From: DATJFQ01 sp035495555
GTDB taxonomy: Bacteria > Acidobacteriota > Vicinamibacteria > Vicinamibacterales > 2-12-FULL-66-21
Assembly: GCA_035495555.1 (NCBI GenBank)
Contig: DATJFQ010000024.1
Location: 13,858-77,857, forward strand
Reading direction: 5' to 3'
DNA: 64,000 bases
Below, one piece after another: positions 9,119 to 18,135 of the stretch (position 1 is its first letter; every line of letters begins with the position of its first letter). The notes below the pieces were generated by a model that worked only from the letters and a program-made list of their open reading frames with translations, did no database searches and was not told the DNA's origin. Both the position numbers and the translations under genes were made by a program.

Positions 9119-9446
9119 GCGCATCGCGGGTGCGGGTGTCGAATTCAGCGATGGCTTCGGTGTAGAACGCCCGGGTCGACGTCCAGGCCTGCGCGCCCGC
9201 GTCGGTGAGCGTGTAGCGGCGTTCCTTGATGATTTGGCCGTCGACGATCTTCTGGTCGTAGGCGCCATCCACGAGTCCGGCGTCCTCGAGCCGCGCCATC
9301 ATCTGATAGAACGCCGGGGCGGAGCGTGCGACCCCTCGCTTCGCGAGCGCGCGGCGCAGGTAGCGTCCCGGCCGCTCCCCCGCGCGCAGTAATCCCAGCA
9401 CCAGGAACTGCAGGTGCGTAATCGCTGGAATTCGGCGGCGTGACAT
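9111..9446 (-). CDS. PadR-family transcriptional regulator
   Basis: A 111-residue winged-helix protein with the PadR pattern: ITHLQFLVLGLL, a recognition segment APAFYQMMARLEDAGLVDG, then the wing KERRYTLTDAGAQAW and a short C-terminal helix for dimerisation. It is cotranscribed with the downstream ADOP, whose ATG overlaps its stop. PadR proteins are usually ligand-responsive repressors of their own operon. A weak dyad, ATAA-N7-TTAT, overlaps the start codon (9445-9459), but it is short and not convincing alone. Confidence 0.9.
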   Translation of the reverse strand: MSRRRIPAITHLQFLVLGLLRAGERPGRYLRRALAKRGVARSAPAFYQMMARLEDAGLVDGAYDQKIVDGQIIKERRYTLTDAGAQAWTSTRAFYTEAIAEFDTRTRDAHA

Positions 9447-9541
9447 AACGCCGCATTATATCAATTCACGAGCGCGGACGGCCCATCTTCCGGCGGATCT
9501 GGAAATCCGGCGGGAGAACGGAAATCGTCAATGGGAGCTGA

Positions 9542-12214
9542 TCAGGACCGGACCAGCGTCCCTGGTTGGATGCGCGCGGCGCGCGCCGCGGGGACGAATG
9601 CCGCAAAGAGGGTGACGAACGCCAGCGCCAGAGCGGCGGCGGCCAGCGACAGCGGATCAGCAGGCGTGACGCCGAAGAGCAGCGCGCCCATCGGACGCGT
9701 GGCGATCGGCGTGACCGCCAGCCCGGCTGCGATCCCCGCGCCAGCCAGCCACGCCGCTTTCCGGAGCACCAGTGCGAGCACCGACGCCTTTTCGGCGCCC
9801 AACGCCATCCGGATCGCGATCTCGCGCTGCTGCTGGGCGACCGACCATCCCATCAATCCGTAAATGCCGATCACGGCCAGCGTCAGCGCGAGCACGCTGA
9901 ACCCCGTGACGAGGGCGGACACGAATCGCGGCCGAGCGACGGCATGCGCGATGTGGTCGTCCATCGTCTTCACGTCGGCGATCGCGAGCGTGGGGTCGAG
10001 CTCCGCCACGGCATGCCGGATCGACGGCACCATCTGGTAGGGGTCCCCCGCCGTCCTGACGACGAATGCCATGAACGGGAACGAGCGCTGGGACGCGGGC
10101 TGATAAATCTCGGGGCGCGGCGGAACGGCAGGGCCGAGATGGCGGATGTCCGATGTCACGCCGACGACGGTCAACCACGGCTCTTCGGCGCTGATCCGCA
10201 CGCGCTTGCCGATCGGGCTGTGTGCTGGCCATTGCTGCCGCGCAAGCGTTTCGTTGACGAGAACGACGCCCTGTGAGTTGCGGGTATCGGTGAGCGCAAC
10301 GTCGCGGCCTTCGAGGATCCGGATGCCCATCGCCGAGAAGAAACCCGGCATGACGACCTGATATCCCCCGGCGGGCTCCTGTCCTGGTTCGGGAATCGGC
10401 CGGCCGTCCACCTGATAGGTCGTCCCGAAGTCATCGCCGCCAATCGGCAGGGTCACCGCCGATCCCGCCGCCGTCACGCCGGGAAGCGCGAGCAGCCGTT
10501 CCTGCAACGCCGCATAGAAGCGGACCTGTTCCGACTGATACTCGGCGGTACGACCGGTCAGATTGATCGCGAACGTCAGCAGGTTGCGCGTGTCGATCCC
10601 GGTATCGACGTGCGTCAAGGACGCGAAGCTGCGCACGAGCAGCGCGGCGCCCGCGACGAGCAGCACGGCAATCGCAATCTGGCAGGCGACCAGCCAATCC
10701 CGGACGCGGCTGCTGCGCCGCGATCCCGAGGCGCGCGTCGAGCCCTCGGCCAGCGCCGAGGTCAGGTCGCCCCGTGAGCACTGGAGCGCCGGCGCGATGC
10801 CGAACGCAACGCCCGCAAACACGGCGACGGCGGCGGCATAGATGAGCACACGCCAGTCGAGCGTCACGCTCAGCGCGGTCACGTCGTCCGGCGCAACGCG
10901 CAGCAGCATGCGCACGGACCACCACGCGAAGATGGCGCCGGCGGCCGCGCCGGCCACGGAGAGGACGAGCGCCTCGGTCAGCAGCTGCCGCGCGATGCGC
11001 AGGCGTGTCGCGCCGAGCGCCCGCCGGAGCGCGAGATCCCGCCGTCGAGCCGCGCCCCGCGCCAGCAGCAGGCTCGCGACGTTCGCGCACGCAATCGCCA
11101 GCACGAAGACGACCGCCATCGCAAGCACGATGAGCGGACGTTCGAGTGTTCCGAAGAACTGCGTGCGCGCATCCACGAGCATGGCGGTTCGGCCGCCGTC
11201 CTGCGGGTACTGCACCGACAGGCGTGCGCCGATCGCGCGCACTTCCGCGTCCGCCTGCCTCTCGGTCACCCCCGGACGCAATCGCGCGACGACCCGGATA
11301 TAGCCGGCATTGCGGTTGTCGCGGACGTCCCTGTCTTCGTCAATGGCGACGCGAGGTACGTCTCCGGGGCCCCCTGGCACGAAGAGGTCCGGCCCCGCAC
11401 CGGCCGTCGGTGTGCCGGTGATGAACGGCCAGAAGAACTCGCGCGGCATCACCGCGACGACCGTACGCGCCCGGCGATTCAGCGTGATCGCACGCCCGAC
11501 AATTGACGGGTCGCCGCCGAAGCGCCGGACCCACAGTCCGTAGGTCAGGACGACGGCGTTGGGATCCGCGTGACCGCCATGAAAAGTGTCGCCGATCAGC
11601 GGACGGACCCCGAGCACATCGAAGAATGTCGACGAGACACTGGCGCCGGGGAGCGTTTCGGGATCGCCGCGGCCCGTCAAGGTATAGGAGATGTGGCTCA
11701 GCGCCGCGAACCCGGAAAAGCTCGTGGACTGCGCGCGGAAATCCATCATGCGCCCTGGGCCGAACGGAGTCGGCCGTCCATCGGTGTTGCGGTTCCACAG
11801 GAACACCAGCTCGCCCGGATCCGTGAACGACAGCGGCCGCAGTAGCGCGGCGTTCACAACGCTGAAAATCGCCGTGTTTGCGCCGATACCGATCGCAAGG
11901 GTCAGCAGAGCGACGGCCGTGAAGCCCGGCGTCCGCCAGAGCCCGCGCAGCGCATAGTTGACGTCCTGACGCAAATCTCGCCACATGCTTTGCCGCCCCC
12001 GCTCCCGCATGACTTGCTCGTCGATCGTCCGGACCTCGCGCCGGATCCGCTCGAGGTCGCCGAAGCGCCGCTCCGCCTCGCGGCGCGCCGCGTCGGTGTC
12101 GAGCCCCTGCGCGCGCGCGTCGCGGGCCCGCATCTCGAGGTGAAACGTCAGCTCGTCGTCCACGTCGCGCCCGACGTCGCGCCACGGCCTGCGGTCTTGC
12201 CGACCGTCGCTCAT
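9542..12214 (-). CDS. ADOP-family permease with prefix domain, PadR-coupled
   Basis: An 890-residue duplicated permease. Residues 1-75 are a soluble charged prefix (VDDELTFHLEMRARD, then AARREAERRFGDLERIR), typical of ADOPs. The first membrane helix follows near residue 95 (TPGFTAVALLTLAIGIGANT). Two periplasmic MacB-like cores and two FtsX helix blocks come after, with RRRDLALRRALGATR and QQREIAIRMALGAEK as the block signatures. The ATG overlaps the upstream PadR stop by 4 bases (ATGA), so the two are an operon. The divergent ADOP at 12635 lies across the same control region. No ATPase is present; function inferred only as envelope export or signalling. Confidence 0.92.
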   Translation of the reverse strand: MSDGRQDRRPWRDVGRDVDDELTFHLEMRARDARAQGLDTDAARREAERRFGDLERIRREVRTIDEQVMRERGRQSMWRDLRQDVNYALRGLWRTPGFTAVALLTLAIGIGANTAIFSVVNAALLRPLSFTDPGELVFLWNRNTDGRPTPFGPGRMMDFRAQSTSFSGFAALSHISYTLTGRGDPETLPGASVSSTFFDVLGVRPLIGDTFHGGHADPNAVVLTYGLWVRRFGGDPSIVGRAITLNRRARTVVAVMPREFFWPFITGTPTAGAGPDLFVPGGPGDVPRVAIDEDRDVRDNRNAGYIRVVARLRPGVTERQADAEVRAIGARLSVQYPQDGGRTAMLVDARTQFFGTLERPLIVLAMAVVFVLAIACANVASLLLARGAARRRDLALRRALGATRLRIARQLLTEALVLSVAGAAAGAIFAWWSVRMLLRVAPDDVTALSVTLDWRVLIYAAAVAVFAGVAFGIAPALQCSRGDLTSALAEGSTRASGSRRSSRVRDWLVACQIAIAVLLVAGAALLVRSFASLTHVDTGIDTRNLLTFAINLTGRTAEYQSEQVRFYAALQERLLALPGVTAAGSAVTLPIGGDDFGTTYQVDGRPIPEPGQEPAGGYQVVMPGFFSAMGIRILEGRDVALTDTRNSQGVVLVNETLARQQWPAHSPIGKRVRISAEEPWLTVVGVTSDIRHLGPAVPPRPEIYQPASQRSFPFMAFVVRTAGDPYQMVPSIRHAVAELDPTLAIADVKTMDDHIAHAVARPRFVSALVTGFSVLALTLAVIGIYGLMGWSVAQQQREIAIRMALGAEKASVLALVLRKAAWLAGAGIAAGLAVTPIATRPMGALLFGVTPADPLSLAAAALALAFVTLFAAFVPAARAARIQPGTLVRS

Positions 12215-12561
12215 GTCGTCCGCGTCTTGCGCGCGTCGAACGCGCGGGTCACGGCCGCCGAAAAGCGGCCCCAGCGTGACAACTCGGCGCGCAGTTGAGC
12301 GCGGCCGTCTTCGGTGAGCGTGTACGAGCGGACGCGCCGGTTCGTGTCCGATTTCGTCCAGTGCGACGTAATCAGGCGTCGCGCCTCGAGGCGATGCAGC
12401 GCCGGATACAGGGACCCTTCCTCCACCAGCAGTTCGTCGCCGGTCGCCTGTTCAATCCAGCGCGCGATGCCGTAGCCGTGCAGCGGTCCCCAGCTGAGCG
12501 CTTTCAGGATGAGTGCGGTCAGCGTGCCCTGCAGGAGATCGACGCTCGTCCGGTCGCTCAT
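12211..12561 (-). CDS. PadR-family transcriptional regulator
   Basis: A 116-residue winged-helix regulator. LLQGTLTALILKALSWGPLH is followed by HGYGIARWIEQ and by EEGSLYPALHRLEARRLI, the classical PadR recognition region, and by the wing VRSYTLTEDGRAQL. Its stop overlaps the ADOP start on the same strand, and it is divergent from another ADOP with 73 bases between starts. A two-part dyad at 12570-12591 in that gap is a good candidate operator for controlling both directions. Confidence 0.93.
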   Translation of the reverse strand: MSDRTSVDLLQGTLTALILKALSWGPLHGYGIARWIEQATGDELLVEEGSLYPALHRLEARRLITSHWTKSDTNRRVRSYTLTEDGRAQLRAELSRWGRFSAAVTRAFDARKTRTT

Positions 12562-12569
12562 AGGCCTGC

Positions 12570-12591
12570 CATCATATACCTATGATGGTAT
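12570..12591. promoter_or_regulatory. Candidate PadR operator between divergent PadR and ADOP genes
   Basis: Two nested inverted repeats are seen. CATCATA (12570-12576) pairs with TATGATG (12581-12587) across four bases, and ATACC (12576-12580) pairs with GGTAT (12587-12591) across six. All arms are exact. Known PadR operators have the form ATGT-N8-ACAT; here the spacing ATAC-N8-GTAT is the same with a changed outer sequence. Binding is inferred, not shown. Confidence 0.55.
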
Positions 12592-12634
12592 GTGTCAAGT
12601 GCCTTCCGGCCCGTCTCGTCGTAGACTTTTCCGC

Positions 12635-15127
12635 ATGAGGACACTCGGACGCGAGCTCAGATTCGCCGTGCGCGCGCTGCGCAAGCAGCCGGCGTTCTCG
12701 GCCATCGTCGTGCTGACGCTCGGCCTCGGTATCGGCGCGAATACCGCCATCTTTTCGCTCCTCGATCAGGTGCTCCTGCGCCGCCTTCCCGTGCAGGACC
12801 CGCAGCAGCTCGTCCTCCTCGACGGCCCCGGCCCGTTCCAGGGCCGCACGATGAACGCGCAGACCTTCTCGTACCCGATGTATCGCGACTTCCGCGATCG
12901 GACCAAAGTGTTCTCCGGCGTCCTCGGCCGCATGGCCACACCGGTGACGCTCACGTTCAACGGCCAGGCCGAACGGGTGAACGCCGAGCTCGTCACCGGC
13001 AACTTCTTCGACGTGCTCGGCGTCCGGCCGGCGCTCGGCCGCGTGCTCAACGCGTCGGACGACGGCGCGCCTGGCGCGAATCCCGTGGTCGTCCTGAGCT
13101 ACGGATACTGGACGCGCCGGTTTGGCGGGGACCCCACGGTTCTCGACCAGACGCTGTCGATCAACGGCCACCCGATGACCATCGTTGGCGTCTCGGCTCG
13201 CGGGTTCGAAGGCGTCCAGGTCGGCTCGCCCCCCGATGTAATGGTGCCGGTGTCGATGAAAGCGCAGATGACGCCGACGTGGGACGACCTCTCGGATCGC
13301 CGAAGCCGATGGCTCACCGTGATGGCGAGGCTGGCGCCCGGCGTGACGCGCGAGCGCGCAGCGGCGCAGATGAACGTCGTCTACCGCCAGATTCTGGAGG
13401 AGGAAGTCGCCACGCTGCCGAAGACGACCTCCCAGTCCTTCCGGCAACGATTCGTCGCCAAGCACCTCGACGTGCTGCCCGGCGCGCGCGGGCTGTCGGA
13501 TCTGCGAAGCGAGTTCAATACGCCGCTCATCGTGCTCATGTGCATGGTCGGGGTCGTCCTGCTCATCGCCTGCGCGAACATCGCCAACCTGCTGCTCGCG
13601 CGCGCCGCATCCCGGCAGCGCGAGGTCTCCATTCGTCTGGCGCTCGGCGCCGGACGGCGCCGCATCGTGATGCAGCAACTGTCGGAAAGCCTCGTGCTGG
13701 CGCTGACTGGGGCCGGCGCGGGATTGCTGTTTGCGACGTGGACCGGATCGGCCCTGCTGGCCGCGCTGCCTGGTGACGGCGCCTCCCGCGGGCTGCATGC
13801 AGGCCCGGATGCGCGCGTCGTCCTCTTCGCGTTCGCCCTCGCCGTGATCACGGCGCTCGTGTTCAGCGTCATGCCGTCCCTGCACGCGACACGGACACCT
13901 GTCAGCGGCGCGTTGAAAGAGGAGGCGGGGAACGTGGCGGGCGGCAGCCGGCAAGCGCGCGTGCGCGGCGCCCTCGTCGTCGCGCAGGTCGCGCTTTCGA
14001 TGGTGCTGCTCTCGGGCGCGGCGCTGTTTGCGCGGAGCCTGTTCAATCTGAAATCCGTCGATCCGGGGTTCACGATCGACCACCTCGTCACCTTTTCGAT
14101 CGACCCGTCGCTGAGCGGATACGACACTCCGCGCAGCCGTACGCTCTTTCAGCGGTTGCAGGCGGAGCTGGCGTCGCTCCCAGGCGTGCGTTCGGTGTCG
14201 ATGGCAGAACTCGGCCCGCTGACCGGCAACAACTGGAGCATGACCGTCAAGGTCGATGGATACGCAGCCAAGGAGAACGAAGACCTCAACCCGAACGTCG
14301 ACGGCATCGGCGCCGGGTACTTCTCCACGATGGGCGTCCCGCTCGTCGCTGGCCGGGAATTCACCGCCGCGGACGATGCCGGCTCGCCGCACGTGGCGGT
14401 CGTCAACGAAACCATGGCGCACTACTTCTTCGGCAGCTCGAACCCGATCGGCCGCCGCATCTGGTTTGGCCGCGATCGCAACATCGACATCCAGATCGTG
14501 GGCGTCGTAAAGGACACACGGTCGCTGAGCCTGAAGAACGACGCTGTGCGGTTCGTCTACATCCCGTACACTCAGGATCCGAATCTCGGTCCGCTGACTT
14601 TCTACGTGCGCGCGGCCGCTGGTCCCGCGACTCCCGCGGCAGCGGTGCGCGACGCCGTGCATCGCATCGATCCGTCGCTGCCGATGTACGACATGAAGAC
14701 GATGACGGCGCAGGTCGACGATTCGCTGTTCGTCGATCGAATGGTGGCAGCGTTGTCCGTCGCGTTCGGCGCCCTGGCGACGCTGCTCGCGGCGCTCGGG
14801 CTTTACGGTGTGATCTCTTACGCGGTCGCGCGGCGGACGCGTGAGATTGGCATCCGCATGGCGCTTGGCGCCGAGCGGACCCGCGTCCTATGGCTGGTGC
14901 TGCGCGAGGCCGCAGTCCTGGCGGGCATCGGCATCGTCGCGGGGCTTGGTGCCGCGATGCTGCTGGTCCGCTACGTTCAGGCGCAGCTTTACGGCCTTTC
15001 GGCCACGGACCCGCGGACGCTCGTCGCGGCTGCCGCCGTTCTGGGGGTCATCGCACTCCTGGCCGGCTACGTCCCCGCGCGGCGCGCGACGGCGATCGAT
15101 CCGATGCTGGCGCTCAGGACGGAGTGA
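12635..15127 (+). CDS. ADOP-family permease without prefix domain, divergent from PadR
   Basis: An 830-residue duplicated MacB/FtsX permease that begins directly with MRTLGRELRFAVRALRKQPA before the first helix, so it lacks the charged prefix found in the PadR-coupled ADOPs. The first FtsX block has SRQREVSIRLALGAGRRR near residue 330, and the second has RRTREIGIRMALGAE near residue 735; two long periplasmic cores lie between helices. The ending AIDPMLALRTE is typical. The ATG is chosen because the open frame upstream runs through the operator into the PadR coding region. Likely controlled by the divergent PadR. Confidence 0.92.
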   Translation: MRTLGRELRFAVRALRKQPAFSAIVVLTLGLGIGANTAIFSLLDQVLLRRLPVQDPQQLVLLDGPGPFQGRTMNAQTFSYPMYRDFRDRTKVFSGVLGRMATPVTLTFNGQAERVNAELVTGNFFDVLGVRPALGRVLNASDDGAPGANPVVVLSYGYWTRRFGGDPTVLDQTLSINGHPMTIVGVSARGFEGVQVGSPPDVMVPVSMKAQMTPTWDDLSDRRSRWLTVMARLAPGVTRERAAAQMNVVYRQILEEEVATLPKTTSQSFRQRFVAKHLDVLPGARGLSDLRSEFNTPLIVLMCMVGVVLLIACANIANLLLARAASRQREVSIRLALGAGRRRIVMQQLSESLVLALTGAGAGLLFATWTGSALLAALPGDGASRGLHAGPDARVVLFAFALAVITALVFSVMPSLHATRTPVSGALKEEAGNVAGGSRQARVRGALVVAQVALSMVLLSGAALFARSLFNLKSVDPGFTIDHLVTFSIDPSLSGYDTPRSRTLFQRLQAELASLPGVRSVSMAELGPLTGNNWSMTVKVDGYAAKENEDLNPNVDGIGAGYFSTMGVPLVAGREFTAADDAGSPHVAVVNETMAHYFFGSSNPIGRRIWFGRDRNIDIQIVGVVKDTRSLSLKNDAVRFVYIPYTQDPNLGPLTFYVRAAAGPATPAAAVRDAVHRIDPSLPMYDMKTMTAQVDDSLFVDRMVAALSVAFGALATLLAALGLYGVISYAVARRTREIGIRMALGAERTRVLWLVLREAAVLAGIGIVAGLGAAMLLVRYVQAQLYGLSATDPRTLVAAAAVLGVIALLAGYVPARRATAIDPMLALRTE

Positions 15128-15156
15128 CCGACCCGCCGGCGAATAGAATGAGGAAC

Positions 15157-17847
15157 ATGCCTCATCGCACAGGCCTGATCCTCTTTCTTCTTCTCCTCAC
15201 CGCGCCACTCGGCGCCCAGCGTCCTGCGAAGCCGGCGGCAAAATCGCCCGCCCCCGATGCCGCGCCACAGGTGGGCGTCAGCATCACGGAGCCGATGCTG
15301 AAGGGCGTCGCGGCCCGCGCCATCGGACCGGCAATCATGGGCGGTCGCATATCAGACATCGCGTACGACCCGTCTGATCCCTGGACGTTCTATGTGGCCA
15401 CGGCGCACGGCGGCCTCATGAAAACGACGGACAACGGCGGTTCGTTCACGGCGCTCACCGAAAAGGACGCGATCGTGTCGACCGGTGCCGTGGCCGTCGC
15501 GCCGTCGAACCCGAAGATCGTCTGGTTGGGAACGGGCGAGGCGAACGATCGGAACAGCGCCGGCTTTGGAAACGGCGTCTACCGATCCACCGACGGCGGC
15601 TCGACGTGGACGCACGCGGGGCTCGACAAGTCTCGAACGGTCGCCCGCATCGCGGTCCATCCCACAAACCCGGATATCGCCTATGCGGCAGTGCCAGGCG
15701 ACCTCTGGACGCCAACTCCCGATCGCGGTCTCTATAAGACGACGGACGGAGGCAAGACATGGAAGGCCGTCCTGCAGGCGGAGGACCAGAAAGACAAGGT
15801 CGGCGCCGGCGACGTCATCGTGGATCCGTCGAATCCGGAAATCGTTTTCGCCGCGCTGTACGCGCGGCGGCGGACGCCGTGGTCGTTCGCCGCGGGGCCG
15901 GAAGCCAGCAACGGCAAGGATCTCGGGGGCATATTCCGCAGCACTGACGGCGGCGCTACGTGGAAGAAGCTCTCGAACGGCTTGCCGCCAGCGGCGGGAC
16001 GCATCGGTCTGACGGTCTATCCCAGAAATCCGAAGATCGTCTACGCCGTCGTGCAGAGTTTTGCCGGTGGCACGTCGAACATCGACGACGTAACCAGCAA
16101 GAGCGGCGGCGTGTTCCGCAGCGACGACGGCGGGGACACGTGGGTCCGGCGCAGCAACCTCGACCCGCGGCCGTTCTACTTCAGCCAGATTCGCGTCGAC
16201 CCCCAGGACGATCAGAAGGTCTACGTGCTCGGCTTCATGCTCCACGTGTCCGAAGATGGGGGGAAGACCTGGCGTGAAGACCGGTTCAAGAACGTCCACT
16301 CCGACTGCCACGCGCTCGCCATCGATCCGCGCACGCCCGGACGGCTGCTCCTGGGCACCGATGGCGGCGTGTATCAGTCTTACGATCGCGGCGCGCAGTG
16401 GGCGCACGTGAACACGGTCGCCATCGGCGAGTTCTACCGGATCGCCGTCGACGACAGCACGCCGTATCGGATCTGCGGCGGCCTGCAGGACAACGCGAAC
16501 TGGGTCGGCCCGAGCGCCACGCGCACGAAGGACGGCATCGTCAACGACGACTGGACGAACATCGAAGGCGGCGATGGCATCTACTGCTTCTTCGACGCAA
16601 CCGACCACAACGTTGTCTACGCGGAGTCGCAGTCGGGCACCGCGTATCGCCTGAACCTGGAGAGCGGCGCGACGAAGGAGTTCATGCCGCAGCCTGCCGA
16701 AGGTCAGGCGGCGTTCCGCTTCCACTGGAGCTCGCCGTTCATCCGCAGCGTGCACGATCCGAAGCGCTTTTATCTTGCCGGCAACCGCGTGTTCATGTTC
16801 AGGGAACGCGGCGACGAATGGCAGGCGATCAGCCCCGACCTGTCGACGAACAATCCCGAGCGCACCACGGCGACCGGCAGCGGTGCCGAAACGTACGGCG
16901 TCGTGTTCACGCTGGCGGAGTCGCCGCTGAAAGACGGAATGCTATGGGCCGGAACCGACGACGGCAAGTTGTGGGTGACGGAGGACAACGGCGCGCACTG
17001 GAGCGATCTCACGTCAACGCTTCCAGGCGACGCGAAAGGACAATGGATCGCGCGGGTCGAGGCCGGGCATGCCGATGCGAACGTCGCATATCTGGTCGTC
17101 AGCAGCTATCAATCCGGCAATTATGCGCCGCTGGTGTACCGCACCGGGGACAAGGGACGCACGTGGCAGAGCATCGCCGCGAATCTCTCGAAGGACTGGC
17201 CGGCACGCGTCGTCCGCGAGGATCCGTCGAACCCGAGTCTCCTCTTTGCCGGGACCGAGACGGGACTGTTCGTCAGCTTCGATCGCGGCGGGTCGTGGCA
17301 GCCGCTCGGGGCTCTGCCGACGGTGCCCGTCGACGACATCCTCGTCAATCCGCGCACGCACGATCTCGTCATCGCGACGCACGGGCGCAGCCTGTACATC
17401 ATCGACAACATCTCGGCGTTGGAGCAGTTGACGGCCGAGAACGCGGCGACGCCTGCGCACCTGTTTCCGATCGCGCCCGCCGTCGCCTTCGAGCCGTTGC
17501 CGGGGTGGGTCGATTCGAATGGTTCGACGGGCATTTACCGCGGCGCAAACCCGCCGGTGGCGGCGTCCATCGACGTCTACGTCCACGCGTTCACAGGCGA
17601 TTCGATCTCGATCGCTGTCAAAGGGCCTGACGGGAAGCCCGTCGCCAATCTGTCCGCGCCCGGGACACCGGGTTTCAACCGCATCACGTGGGACCTGTAC
17701 CCGTCGTCGGAACTTCTGACCGCGTATGGTGGCGAGGGGCGGAAGTTCGTCAAGCCTGGTGAGTACGAGGTGACGATGACGTACGGCGAGACGACCGAGA
17801 CACAGAAGGTGACCGTCTCCGCGCTGCCAGATATCGAGACGCGATAA
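15157..17847 (+). CDS. Secreted sortilin/VPS10-like Asp-box repeat protein
   Basis: About 896 residues with an N-terminal signal peptide (LILFLLLLTAPLGAQ). Many Asp-box repeats are visible, for example RSTDGGSTW, KTTDGGKTW, RSTDGGATW, RSDDGGDTW, VSEDGGKTW and SFDRGGSW, which together predict a beta-propeller like that of VPS10/sortilin and bacterial photosystem-stability-type or glycosyl hydrolase-like exoproteins. A C-terminal beta-sandwich follows from about residue 790 (VYVHAFTGDSISIAVKGPDG). The ATG at 15157 has AGGA five bases upstream; the ATG at 15148, three codons earlier, is possible. Enzymatic activity cannot be assigned; binding of carbohydrate or protein outside the cell is a guess. 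Confidence 0.88.
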   Translation: MPHRTGLILFLLLLTAPLGAQRPAKPAAKSPAPDAAPQVGVSITEPMLKGVAARAIGPAIMGGRISDIAYDPSDPWTFYVATAHGGLMKTTDNGGSFTALTEKDAIVSTGAVAVAPSNPKIVWLGTGEANDRNSAGFGNGVYRSTDGGSTWTHAGLDKSRTVARIAVHPTNPDIAYAAVPGDLWTPTPDRGLYKTTDGGKTWKAVLQAEDQKDKVGAGDVIVDPSNPEIVFAALYARRRTPWSFAAGPEASNGKDLGGIFRSTDGGATWKKLSNGLPPAAGRIGLTVYPRNPKIVYAVVQSFAGGTSNIDDVTSKSGGVFRSDDGGDTWVRRSNLDPRPFYFSQIRVDPQDDQKVYVLGFMLHVSEDGGKTWREDRFKNVHSDCHALAIDPRTPGRLLLGTDGGVYQSYDRGAQWAHVNTVAIGEFYRIAVDDSTPYRICGGLQDNANWVGPSATRTKDGIVNDDWTNIEGGDGIYCFFDATDHNVVYAESQSGTAYRLNLESGATKEFMPQPAEGQAAFRFHWSSPFIRSVHDPKRFYLAGNRVFMFRERGDEWQAISPDLSTNNPERTTATGSGAETYGVVFTLAESPLKDGMLWAGTDDGKLWVTEDNGAHWSDLTSTLPGDAKGQWIARVEAGHADANVAYLVVSSYQSGNYAPLVYRTGDKGRTWQSIAANLSKDWPARVVREDPSNPSLLFAGTETGLFVSFDRGGSWQPLGALPTVPVDDILVNPRTHDLVIATHGRSLYIIDNISALEQLTAENAATPAHLFPIAPAVAFEPLPGWVDSNGSTGIYRGANPPVAASIDVYVHAFTGDSISIAVKGPDGKPVANLSAPGTPGFNRITWDLYPSSELLTAYGGEGRKFVKPGEYEVTMTYGETTETQKVTVSALPDIETR

Positions 17848-17852
17848 AGAGC

Positions 17853-17976
17853 AAAAAAAGGGGACAACCGCCATTTTTCGACAAAAATGGGGACAGCCAG
17901 CTATTGTCCTCTCGAGTCCCAAGTTGTCTGGCTGTCCCCATTTTTCGCAAATAATGGCGGTTGTCCCCTTTTTTTT
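17853..17976. repeat. Palindromic element, copy 1; also a likely bidirectional terminator
   Basis: A 124-base imperfect inverted repeat. The left arm, 17853-17900, begins with seven A then GGGGACAACCGCCATTTTT and ends in GGGGACAGCCAG. The right arm, 17928-17976, is its near-exact complement and ends in eight T. A smaller hairpin, CCATTTTT-N4-AAAAATGG, lies within the left arm. A second, shorter copy is at 34360-34463. The outer A and T runs make it a good intrinsic terminator in both directions, here just after the sortilin-like gene. Form and dispersal resemble REP/BIME or MITE elements; no transposase is in the window. Confidence 0.9.
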
Positions 17977-18135
17977 GGCTATGACGCTGAAACGGTGATT
18001 CGGCGTACGAAACCGTAGTCTGGCGCGCACCCGCACACCTGTGTGCGCACCCGCAAGCTCTTTGTGCGCACCAGATGAGGTGCACACCTCTGCAGGGCAT
18101 TGCCGTTGCTCGATCTGCTCCGGAGGTCAACGACA

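Noticed and set aside
9445..9459. ATAA-N7-TTAT dyad as operator for the first PadR
   Set aside because: Arms of four A/T bases can arise by chance, and the site overlaps the start codon only on one side.
12572..14662. Long minus-strand open frame of nearly 700 codons inside the divergent ADOP
   Set aside because: It mirrors the ADOP coding frame. High GC leaves few stops in antisense frames. Composition is rich in His and Arg with no motif.
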